From Paraphysoderma sedebokerense (lineage: Eukaryota; Blastocladiomycota; Physodermatomycetes; Physodermatales; Physodermataceae), in assembly GCA_025602915.1 (NCBI GenBank), contig JAHLJZ010000010.1, forward strand, positions 372,001 to 436,000: DNA of 64,000 nt, given 5' to 3'. The translations under genes were made by a program, and so were the position numbers. Below are positions 37,844-49,849 of this stretch, piece after piece; positions within the stretch are counted from its first letter, which is position 1, and each line of letters starts with the position of its first letter. Below the pieces are notes generated by a model, which did no database searches, was not told the origin of the DNA, and saw only the letters and a program-made list of their open reading frames with translations.

Positions 37844-39806
37844 ATGCCACCGCCGACGATAAATCTTGTGTGCCGAATTTCTCGAACAGCTTCCGCCTCA
37901 CACTGCCATCGTCGTCTTTGCACTCAATATCGCTCTGTGTACTCCACCTCAAAGCCAAAATCAAGTCGTCACTCGCTGAAACACGACAAGTCAATTGAAA
38001 GCCCGGTTAATATTATGAATGGAAAAATATCAATTCCTTCCAGAAGAGAACAGAAGAGATGGATTGATCTGAGGAGCGACACTGGTATAATCATTTTGGC
38101 ATTAACCCTCCCTATTATAGAATCAGCGACGTAATTCTGACTTTGTCGTTGTCTTTTCTATCTGCCCGTGAATATTATCAATTCTTGTCCATATGACAAT
38201 TCCGGATTCCATCAAGTGACGAGGCCAACTGAAGAAATGTACAGAGTTATGGCTGATGCGGCAGTGGGTGATGATGTTTTCGGTGTTAGTTGACGATTCC
38301 TTTGTTCGTTTGATTGCCATTCGTTTCCTCTTCGCATAGACTTTGTCAGTTGGATTTCTTGTATTGCACTTATAGGGCTCGACACCAGTTTATGATATCT
38401 TTTTATATCAAAATTGCATAGTTGTAGCGAAAATTGTCCACGCATTTCCTTGCGGTCCTATCGATTACACAAACTGACCGCGCCATTCGTATTCCTTTGA
38501 TGTCACTACCTCCTCTCATGATGTAGGAAGACCCAACGACAAATCTTTTAGAATCGTATACATCGCAGCTGCTCTCACATTCATCTGGCCTTTTCTGCAC
38601 ATCTGGAACCCTATCAAATCAATTGGCATTACGAACACACTTAATTCAGCCACCATACTCCATTCTCTGCGATTCCCGATGTCATATCAATTTGTGGGAA
38701 TCGGCAGGAGTTTCTTATCATTGCGGTGCTGGTGTTAATCCTGTCACACCAAAAGGAAATTGGCTGACAGCGGATGAAATAGAGAAAGGGTTGGTGTTGG
38801 GCGATGATATACACGTCGCAGCAACAAAAGTGGTCGTGCTCGAGAACACATTAAATGGTGGGGTATGTTTAGCCTATTTCATGATATTGTACCATTGTAT
38901 TATTTTCCAAGTTACTAACTGTGATGATTCCGAACAAGATCTTTCCTTTAGAGGAAATAAAGTAATAATAGATGATTCAATTGCCGTTTTTCTTCACTTG
39001 TTTCGCCGAAAATTAATCTTTTCACTTTGATGTCATAGGAAAATCCGCAACTTAACTGACAAGTACAATATTAAACTCCATCTGGATGGAGCAAGATTAT
39101 GGAATGCGTCAATGGCAACTGGAATTTCTCTGAATGAATGGGGAAAATATTTTGATTCGGTGAGTGCAGATGCTCTAATTTCCTCGTTCGGGATCCATTT
39201 ATCCGGCCGCGCACAAAATACTAAACTGCGAAATAACGGGATCGAATGCTAGATCTCTGTGTGCTTCTCTAAAGGATTAGGAGCTCCGGTTGGATCAATG
39301 TTAGTCGGTTCAAAAGAATTCATCAAGAAAGCAAGACATTTCAGGAAATTATATGGGGGCGGGTAATGTTCTCTTCTCCTTATTTATTCACCCAATACCT
39401 TTACTCACAAAATGGCAACCGATAAAATTAATTGCGTGAAAACAGGTGGCGTCAATCTGGACCTCTCGCAGCCGCATGTCTTCACGCTTTAACTCACCAC
39501 TTCCCTTCTCAGCTTCAGCAAGATCACATTCACGCTTCTTTTCTTGCTTCCTCGCTGTCAAAACTGGGTATCAAAATTGTATCGAGCGAAACCAACATGA
39601 TATTCTTAGATTTTTCAACCTTGAATATACGCACTAATATTATGGCGGATAAATTGGTACAAAGAGGTGTGAAAGTATCAGGAGATGATGGGTTTTTGAT
39701 GAGGCTGGTAGTACATAGGGATGTTTGTAAAGATGATTTAAATGTGGTGGTGGAAGAAGTAGAGAGAGTTATCAATGAATTAAGCGAAGACAACTCTTCT
39801 CAATAA
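37844..39806 (+). CDS. L-threonine / allo-threonine aldolase, PLP-dependent
   Basis: Seven exons (37844-38084, 38217-38284, 38527-38862, 38939-38961, 39039-39159, 39253-39362, 39446-39806) give 419 residues. Family motifs are in order: [55 protein letters not shown] and [10 protein letters not shown], whose Lys binds pyridoxal phosphate. The enzyme cleaves threonine or allo-threonine to glycine and acetaldehyde. The first 55 residues, before the conserved core, are Arg/Ser/His-rich and at first almost free of acidic residues ([20 protein letters not shown]), like a mitochondrial presequence. An in-frame ATG at about 38014 would give a form without it. Exon four is only 23 nt. Confidence 0.88.
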
Positions 39807-40025
39807 AGAGTTGCCTAATACTTTTTAGGTTCATCTTCGGGGATATAATATAACAGTTCATGTCATTTTATTCCTCCATTTATCTAACCATAAGTAATAC
39901 AATCGTAGCGAATATACATCTTTTGCTTCAGTTCCTACTTGGTGTCCTGCGAAATTCAATATGACACCGTAGTTCACAACGCGACATAACTACAGGTATA
40001 TATATTGTACAGCTCAAATCGTCTC

Positions 40026-43000
40026 TTAGAAGGCTTCTGTACTAAGTCGAGAGTATCTATATCGTCTGAACATGCTCGGCATTCTGCAACGATAAAAACG
40101 AGAAAATTCAAGATATATTAATTTTTAATACATAGCTGCAATAGGAAAGGAAACGAAACAAACCGTATGTTAAATTCACCGCCAGTTCTGTACCAATGCC
40201 AACCTAATCCGGCTGCTCCCGCAAACAATATGGGTGTAATAATAATGGCAGCCAAAGCTCCACCAGATAGGCCAACTATCAAAAATATGACGTTCGGTTC
40301 AGTCTCCGGATGAATACAAAACGAGACAGAACGGGACAAAAGCGACCACAAGATGACGTACCAGCACAGAATTTCACTTCAGGTTCATCTAACCGTTTAC
40401 CATCTTTACAAGTCGACAACGCAATCTTGCGATATCCTGACGATATATTATGCGGTTTTCCGTCACATGGAACTTCTGCGAGTTTAACTCCAGGTGCCAA
40501 GACACATTTTCCGTCGGATCGGACATAATTATAATCACTTCAGTTCGCAACAGAATAAAACAGTCGAGTTTTCATGCGAAAAAAACTGTAAGTGGGCCGA
40601 ACGGTATGGGTTTATGAGGAGTTAAAAGCGACGTACCATTCATAATCCGCATCAGTGCAATCACAATCTTTCCGGATCAGTTCAGTATCAGCAAACTTCT
40701 TCTTAATATAGCAATCGACACCGTCTTTGCGACGATAATATTGAATCTGTTGGATGAAAAAGGAAAGGTTAATACCAATTGAACAAATAGACGAGAGCGA
40801 TGACTTGATGATTTACTTGGTGTCCAAAAAGGCATTGTGATTCACGACTGCTGGAGGGGCTCCATAATTCGTAATCGCTTTTGCCAATATCATTCTTATC
40901 GAGTATGCCTATTTTCCAAGGAGAAGTAAGAATTAGCTCGTTCTCAATATACAAGATTCAGTACGACATACATTCACGATCATGGACATTGCTAAAATCG
41001 AGGTGAATTGCAACTGGTTTATTGTCTGACTCTCGAACACCGAAAAGCAGAAACTTTGTGCTGGTTGACTGAGGCTCGGTAGTGATAACTTTGACTCTAA
41101 TTGGCTGGTTATTTTGTCCGAAATATAATTTGTTGAATGTCTGACCCTCATCCGTCGAATAACTAGCCACAGGCACAAGATAAAGGTCAATAATCAAGAC
41201 GAAGAGGCATAATTTGTGGGAGAAACAACTTACAGGACAAAACCAGTTGCCTGCTCATCGTCGACTAAAACCAAAAGTCCACCATGATCTCCGAATTCGT
41301 ACATATGTGCCCTGAAATACAATTATTAATCCGAATACCAGAGGATAAGAAATAACGAAACCAATACGAACTCGGATGTAATTTGTTTCCATGTTAAACC
41401 GGCGTCTCTCGTCAGGTATATACCACCATCAGTATACTTCGTGAGGTGAGGTCCGACGTTTCCTACTCCCATCATCAATCCAGGCGCCGACAAGGAGTCG
41501 AAAAGATTTTGAGGGTCGCGCCGTTCAATGAAACTATGTAAGTGGAGATTGCAATCTGCTGATTGTTCCTATTGAACGAGCAGTAGCATGGTCAAACTAC
41601 AATGGATCTTTTATAACGACTCAAGATGAAAATTTACCTGACATTGTTTCTCCCCCTTCAAATTTGTAGCTGGGGCCGTAAGGGAAACCCATGTCGCACC
41701 TATTTACATCTTGATTAGTAAGATGTTGTTCTCAATAAACTGAGAAAGGTCGAATATACCATCATCGCGGGAAATTTTCGTCACTACTTGCTTCTCCGTT
41801 CTACCACTCTTTGCATCTTCCGGATTTTTCACTTGATTAATCAAAGCAACGCCTTCAATGCCATTCATCTTCTCATAATCGACTAAATTACCCAAACATT
41901 AGTTTGTGATATCTAAGACGCCAGTACAATGTTGTCATACCATAGCCTCTGTTATTCCTATTCGTGAAGTCTGTGGATTTGGAAAAGAATGTTCCGTTGA
42001 AATTTGACTTAAATAAAGTGCCGTATTCCGCTCCATTGACGTTACTAGTCAAAACATCCAGGAATAAAGTACCAGCGTGAGATTCTAATACAGTATACCC
42101 AACGCTATTGTCTGGTAATTTCTCCATGAATTGAGCACTAGCGAATGTCCTCATGTCGAGCGAGATCGATAGATTTAGACTTTTATGATTTCCAGCAATC
42201 TAGTTCAATGTTAGTGAGCAGAGAAGCGCAATAGTGACAATTGTGTGTGAGTACAAGCGTATATTGCGAACATGCAGAGAATTTGCATACCACCGCAGTC
42301 ACCATGAATTCGCCGTTAATTGACGAGCCAATCGTTTCCGGGTATATAACTTGAGAAGTGAAAAAGAAATCATCACTCAACACTAGCTGTAGAGGGAGTC
42401 TGCCCATGTCTCTTTGATTTCCTTTCTTAACCTTATAACTTTCGCAGAAGATCATCGTTTTGCTGACTAACGTGAACTTCTTGGTTCGAGCCCATTGGCA
42501 ACTCTTGACGTAAGTTCCTAGGGAGTGCCAATTCTTTCCGCCATCTCTCGTGTAAAATGCTTCGGTGTGACAATCGAACACGCTTCGACCGTTACGGCAA
42601 TCGTTACTACCTATGAATATAATCCAATCAGGATTTTCAGGATGGAAGAACAGTGGTTTAAAGTTCAAAGTGTTCGGTTGCATCGGAAGTTTGATGGCGG
42701 AGAAGGTTTTTCCTTTGTCTTTCGTGACAATCACCTGACCATCCAACACCAGAAAGTAACCCTGAACAAGAAGAGTAAGAATACTACTTCCAAATTACGA
42801 TCTCAAGGATTGGATAACAAAAGCAGAGAAAAGAGAACTTACATGTTGTTTCCAGTGCTCATTCACGAACATTATCATCACAAATTTGCCCTTCGTATCT
42901 TGAAGTCTTTCCCATGATCGTCCCTCATTCCAACTACGGTATAAGTTGCCTTCGACATCCAAAAGCATAACCACCTTAATCACAAAGGTAACTCAAGTCA

Positions 43001-46000
43001 AAATGCTGCTTCTGAATTCCCGCCTACGAACACGAAGAATTTACCTCGGATTCCTCAAAATACATAAAATCACTCATTTGATGATTAAACTCAAAGATTA
43101 CAGCTTCTGGATCTTTGGTTGGTTGGTGTTCTACAGGAATTAGTGATTAACTCATGCAAAATAACTCCGTTGGTCTTCATCTAATCATTAAAGATACTTC
43201 GATTCAAACATACCTCTCCCACAGATCTTTTCGACGATTCTTTCCTTGTCCTTGCCTTTTTCGCAAACACTGGTCGGAATTTTTCGATACCCAGAACGTC
43301 CACTATACTTTGTTCCATTCGGACAGTTTGCAGGTTTGTCTGGATCTTCGCCGAGAAGTACACAGCGTCCGTTCAAGTCTCGAGAGAAATGATGATCACT
43401 TTGATTGAAAACGCAAAGATATTAGTTTGTACTATTTTGGAAAGACTAGGATCCTTAAAGGAGCGAAGAGAATCTCACATACCATTCAAAATCATCATCT
43501 GTACATTGACAGGGCGGACTATTAACTTGGCCAGGTCCCGGGAGTTGCTCAACTAAACATCTTGATACTGTTTTTCGACGCCAGTATTCAGTCTAAATTG
43601 AATGATTCGAACACGACATTAGTACAATTAGAAACCTCATCTCGACTCGATGAGTTTACCTTCTTGCCCAGATAACATCTGGGACCAGTAATATCACCCA
43701 TAGTCCAATGTGCGAAATCGTTTTCGGCGCTCTCGATTTCTTTGACGGTACCTATGAAGCAAATGTACCAAAGTTAGTTAACATTGCACAACAATTACAG
43801 AGAAATACAAGTAATGCGATGGGGAAGAACATTACATTTTCTTCCAAACAAGTCACTGAAATCAATCTGGACAATCTTTGTCTTTCCATCGCTTGGCCCC
43901 TTAGTTTCGACGTGAATGAGAAATTTGCTTCCGGCACCAGATTCTTCGAATATCAGATCTTTGATGTAAACTAACTCATCAATGAAAACTACTTCTTCCC
44001 ACTGCTTTCCGTAGTCCCATGAGTATTTTATTTTTTGAGTAGTTAAACCTTTTCGTCCTTCTACCATAACAATTATTCCACCGTAATTACCGATTCCAAA
44101 AAGGTTCGGATGATCATCGACTTGAATCCATGTTGTTCCGCCATCGCTGGACATAACAGAACGACCATACTCGTAGTCGCCGAGACTGGAGTCTGTGTTA
44201 CCAACTGCTAAGAGTATCCCGGGGGCAGACGCAGCTTGCGATAGAAGTCGCATTAGCTTACAAAAGTCAGCCGATAACAACCAAACAAGGAGAATATCTT
44301 ACCACTTCGGATCGAGCTACCGCGTCCAATATGTAAATTCAAGTGGCAATTGGAAGTACAATCAGACCCCTTCTCCGGAGCACGAATCCGTTCGAACCGT
44401 CCACCTAAGGTTGGCAAATAAACATAGAAGTTTAAGCGCTCTGAGCAAAGAAGGTAGACATGTTGGATCAGATAAAATGAGCAATCTCACCATCATTTGT
44501 TGAAATGAACGTTTCGACTTTTTTCTCCCTCCTCCGTTCACTGACGTCTGTCGGGTTCGCCAGCTGATTAATGATTGTTACTCCATCCAAACCAGCAATC
44601 CTTGTGAATTCCACTATTGTCGCCAAATTTCGTAGTGATATGGACACATCCCAACAAAGCAAGGTTAGTCACCAAATACTCTGTCGCCGCTCATGCTATC
44701 TCATTACAACAACAAGACATATCATACCCATATCGTCACGAATATTTGAATTATCTAAAGCCACCGAAAACAACGTTCCATTGCTGTTGGAGATAAAGAG
44801 AGCACCATACTGTTCCGTTCTTATTCCATGCTTTAACACATTCAAGAAAATTCGGCGATCAGATGACTCGAGCAATGTGAATATTCGTTTGTTAATCTGA
44901 ATGGTGGGCGGGAACACCCCACTGTTAAAAGTGGTACCGTCGGTACTGATTTTGATGTCTAGATTGTTATCCGCTGTCTATAATTGTGGGTTAAAATGAC
45001 ATTAGATCAGCAAGTGACAGGAAGTTTAATTAAAAGATTTCCTTCACAGGAATAAATGAATAAAGAAGTTGACATACCCTAGCGGCAACCGCTAAAAAGG
45101 ATCCGATCACGTGGAAATCTTCAGCTCTATCAAACAGAACTTTCTTATCTTTGCCAAAGTTGCTATAAGAAACTAGCTGTTTCTTTTTGTTTCTTTCATC
45201 AGCCTGATCACCCTCTTTCGGTTCCCACGACAGACAAAATATCATGTCCTTGGGCACTCTTTGAAATTTAGTGTCTTGACTGAATAAGCATTTCTCAGTG
45301 TACGTATCAAATCCTTCGGTCCAAGTTTGTCCGCCATCTCGAGAAGCGTAGGTCTTTTAAATGGGAAAAAAAGACAATTAGGTTGAGAACGAGGAGACAA
45401 GCTACAAAGAAAGGTAAAATAGATAGTACAATGGTATGAGTTCCTTCTTGTGCAACAAAAATCATCCATTCCCATTCTGTGGGATGGAAATCGAAAAATC
45501 GTTTTTGTAGGATATTGATTGGCTTCGGTGTCGTAATCTGAGTGAAAGATTCCCCGCCATTCTTTGTCACAAAAATTCTTTTATCACTGTCGACGACGTA
45601 TGCCTATTAAGAATGTAAGTCGAATACATGGGCCGATGTAGGAACAATACGACAAGACATACGCGTTGAGGGTCATGCTCGTGAATTGCCATGTAAACCA
45701 GCGAATTTGAGTTATCCTGTAACACTCGGTTCCACGTTGCCCCGCCATCGGGTGTACGCCAAATTTGTCCATTGTCGAGTCGTGCCAATATAGCCTAAAT
45801 TTTGAGTACAAGGACATGTTAAACACTGTACATTAATAATTGGCAACTCAAACACGGTGGCGCCAACGACAGAAAGACCAGAGGGACCAAGGTACGCCAT
45901 CAAAAGAATGAATGGAGAAAATTCAACGAACTTCGCTCTTGGGAAACCACAACATCTCTGCTACTCTTCCGTCAAACGATTTCAGGGTCTTCTTTACTCT

Positions 46001-49000
46001 CTTCGAATCTGGCGGTAAATCAATAGCTTTGCATTCCCTTTTCACCGGATCTTCATACTTGAATTTGCCTTCACACGTATCCCCCGGTATCTTCCGATAT
46101 CCGGAAGGGGCATCGTAGAAGTCGCCGGGTTTACAAGACGATGGTTGGGAAGTATCAGGACCGAAAAGGTCACACGTGGACGTTGTAGGGTTAAGGACAT
46201 AGTTGTAGTCGCTGTGAACGATAGGTATGTAAAGCAGCCGCAGATGGAAGGGACGGGGTTTTCAAGATATGTAAGGAAAGAACATAAAATAAGTAAAAAT
46301 TGCTGTACGGTTAATTCTAATAAACCGAGGCACAGGAACACGTAGGGAATGCCGCACCATTCATAATCTTCGGCGGTACATTGGCAGTTTTTCTTTGTGA
46401 CTGGAGGCAACTGCGTCCCACTTACAGTACAATCCGCGTCGGGTTTTCTCCGATAATACGATGTCTAGAACACATATTAAAACCAGTTTGTCATTTGAAG
46501 GTTGGGAACAATATTAACTAGTACACACCATTCTTCCCATAAGGCAATCTTCTTCCTTTCCGGCCACTCGAGGTATCCAGACTTCAAAATCTTTCAAATC
46601 GTTACTTCCGAAATTGCTGTCACATTTTCGAGGATAGACTTTTGAAAAGTCGATATTGATGATTATATTTGAGCCCTCTTGTCGTTTTTCGAGGGTGGCC
46701 CGCTTTTCCAAGTAATGCGGAACAATGGGGGTGTCAGAAGTCACATGCGATGTCGTTTCAAATGGCGAGATGACATTCGAAGATGTAAATGAAGAAGCTT
46801 CTAAATGATTTTGTACGGTTTGAAAGTGGAAGTTTCCATCCATAGTTTCGGTTTCATTATCACTCACGCTGCTGGTAACATTGCCGCCTTCGCTCCGTTT
46901 ACTGAGAGCACGGGGAGCAAAGCCCAATAAAATCACTTTCGGAGATAAATTACTGGGATCAGTATTTGTGTACCGCGCCCTAACAGTCGTACCTAACGAA
47001 TGGGTTTTCCAAGACGACCCACGGTCGTTGGAGTAGATAATTTCGGATGTGGGCTTTTCATCATCAATCAAAATTATACTAAATGAGGGAGTAGGAGAAA
47101 AGAATCAGTCGAGAAACGATTACATTAGTTAGGAGAGAGAAAAGAGAGTGAAAATTTTGAGCATTCGGCTTACATGCTTCCGCTATCTATCACTTCATAC
47201 ATGTGGGCACTGGGATTGGGTAGACAGATTTCAAATAGTCAATCGCGGTTTAGAATGTGCTTTAATAGAGCAATGAATTAACACACCCCATTCGAACACA
47301 CTTCCAAGTGATTCCACCATCGGTACTCAAGAAAGTATCACCTTGATCATAAGGTAGCAATCTTTTACCGACGTTACCTACGCCCATAATGAGACCAGGA
47401 GATGATTTAGTAGAGAAGGTTCGACCGATATTTTTGTGGTTAGTGGTGGAGTGAAGGTGGAGATTGCAGTCGCCGGGCTAAATTAGGTACCGAAGTGACA
47501 ATTTTGAATACATGGAAAATAATTGTGAGAAAATCACTTAGGATAGAGCAGTCACAACTGAAAACACACTTGTTGGTTTGCTTCAAGGCAGGAATACCGT
47601 TTCCCATCTGCATCCACTTCTGGTGGTTTCAAAAAATTCCACTTAGCACCATCGTCCACTGAAATCATAGTTTGAACAATTTTCGACTGCTCGTCTGGTC
47701 GATCAACGTTTTCAAAATCTCTCCAGTTCTTGACAACGTTAGCCAACATAATTCCTTCGACATCCTCCAGTCGTTCGAAGTCTACAAAGGGACCGACACG
47801 ATTGGTGTGGGCTAACAATTGGGTGAAGTAGGTACCATTAGAATTGGACTTATAAAGAGTTCCAAGACTTTTCGATGTTAAAACATCTACTGTCAATGAG
47901 TATGGCGGCGATTCGAGCATTGTGTAAGCCTGGCGAGTGAACGAATGCCCGGGACAGCAGTTAGCTCGATTACGCTAGCTGATGCAAAAGCTCAGAAAAA
48001 TTAAATTTACGTTTTCTTTGAGTTGCGTGCCTAGAGGATACTTTGCCATTGTCCAATCTTTCCCATTAATACTGTACGAGTCGAGTCAGTTCTAGTCGAC
48101 TCAATCATTCAAGAGAAAACCGTAAACGGTATACGCACCTGACGTACATATCCAAATCATGACCCCAATCGGGAAGCTTAAAAATTGGACATTAGTCAGT
48201 AGTCAAAAGAGGAAGACACTTGGAGACACCAACCGCGGCGGCAACTAAAAACTTTTGTACTATTCCAAACGCGAAAACACCGGCATGAGCATCTATATTC
48301 CCATTAAAATCAACTGCTTCTTTATCTTTGAAATAGTTTTCACTGTAAACCAAACGGAAATCTAATGGAGCAGGCTGGCCGAATATTGAGTGCTTCGTTG
48401 GTTTCAATTCGATGCAGAAGATGCTATCCGGCGTAAGAAGTTGAAAAGCGGTTGTCCGGGCGAATTTACATGATTGCGCATAGTCAAGGAGGTCGGATGT
48501 GTGTGCAAATCCGTCTTTCGTGTAATACGCCTAACATGATGAATAATGATAAGGCTCAATAAGCTGTCACGAAGTGAATCTTCCAGCAAAAAGTTACATA
48601 CCTGGTTTCTGCATCGTTCGATTGGGAGCCCACCGATTTGTTCACATTTCAGCCCAAAGAATATAAAATTGTCCTCTCTATCTGCATTAAACTCCAGACA
48701 ATTACTTCTTCCGGGACGAGTAGGTGTTTCAAAGCGCTGCCAGGTCTCGCCAGCATCGAGGGTTTTGAAATGAGTCGTGGAACCAGTGAATACAAATGCC
48801 TACAGTGAATTTTGTAATCTATCATTATTAAAAAGAATTACGGTTTTAAATAAAAAAATACAAACAATCTTTTTGGAGTAAGGGTGGAGCAAAATTTGAA
48901 GTGAAGATTGCTTTGGAATGGACGACGGATTTGACCAAGATTTTCCGGCGTCTGTAGAGATCCAAACATCATGGGTATCATCTAGCATCAAAATTCTATC

Positions 49001-49150
49001 TGAATCAGGAAAGTAGAATAATCTGCTTGGGGCGCCGTTGAAGGATGATTTGGTGGAGGATATAGCGTTTGGATCAAATGCACGAATTGACACGAGGCCG
49101 GATACGAGGATAAGCAGGATTGCGGCGAGGAGATGGAGTATCCGTCGCAT
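40026..49150 (-). CDS. VPS10/sortilin-type sorting receptor with three tandem VPS10 modules
   Basis: One long minus-strand gene of more than 20 exons and roughly two thousand residues. A signal peptide ([20 protein letters not shown]) opens it. Three VPS10 modules follow, each a beta-propeller with Asp-boxes ([30 protein letters not shown]) closed by a ten-cysteine region. The three cysteine motifs are [10 protein letters not shown] near 46380, [10 protein letters not shown] near 43510 and [10 protein letters not shown] near 40650, each followed by a GYRKI motif. Module one spans about 49.08-46.05 kb, two 45.80-43.17 kb and three 43.09-40.36 kb. A single membrane helix ([20 protein letters not shown]) precedes a tail of about 30 residues holding YSRL, a Tyr-based sorting motif like the YSSL of yeast Vps10. 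The protein should carry vacuolar hydrolases from Golgi to endosome. Yeast Vps10 has two modules and sortilin one. Individual splice sites were checked only in part. Confidence 0.9.
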
Positions 49151-49849
49151 TTGAGGATGCTGAAGAGTGTAATGTAGGGACTAGTATCTATATCTATATG
49201 TTTAGTATGAACAGATGCGGGTGATGAATTGCGGGGATGATAATGGAGTTGGGCCGGGGACGATTGAGGAACGGTGTTTGTTTTCGACACGGAGTGGAGT
49301 TCGCTTTAATTACTGCATCACACTTAGAATACATACACAGATTCAGTGTCATTTATTAATGTAAATCGCATGCATCGTCGGATATAGCCTTTCTGCATCT
49401 TCGATGTCTATGCCGTCGTCCAGCACTTCGGTCTATCCCGTTCAGCAATGTTCGTTGCATTCCACTTCTGTTCGTACCGCTTTCTCCTTTGCTGTTCAGT
49501 AAACTCACTTTCTCCTCGCGATTAGATTCTACATTTAAGCAAAAGAACAGAGATCAAGAGAGACATAGATCTAAGTTTGTATCACGGTTATTCTCTACGC
49601 AAATCATTACTGCGCGGCTAACATTCGCAACCAACATTCAAAACGTTTCAAAGAAATTCGGGAATTCAAGTGAGTACTGTTGCTGATTTCTAAATCTAGA
49701 TAATCATTTAATTATGGCTCACGACCGCTCTAATTCACCCTCACTGCCTTGTTCCATCGCCTGTTCATTTCCACATACCACATATTCCAAATTGCACTAT
49801 CTATCTTAAACTTCAGCGCGACTCTCGGAGCCCTTTAAAAGCACCTACG
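49151..49849. promoter_or_regulatory. Divergent intergenic region with probable spliced leader of the 49850 gene
   Basis: 699 bases separate the VPS10 gene start (minus strand) from the ATG at 49850. A consensus donor GTGAGT at 49670 and an acceptor CTTCAG ending at 49816 suggest a 147-nt intron in the 5' leader of the downstream gene. Short open frames at 49400-49680 did not join in frame to the main coding region, so they are treated as leader sequence. Confidence 0.4.

Noticed and set aside
40026-49150. Three separate sortilin-like genes
   Set aside because: Only one signal peptide and one membrane anchor are present, at the two far ends, and exons continue between the modules.
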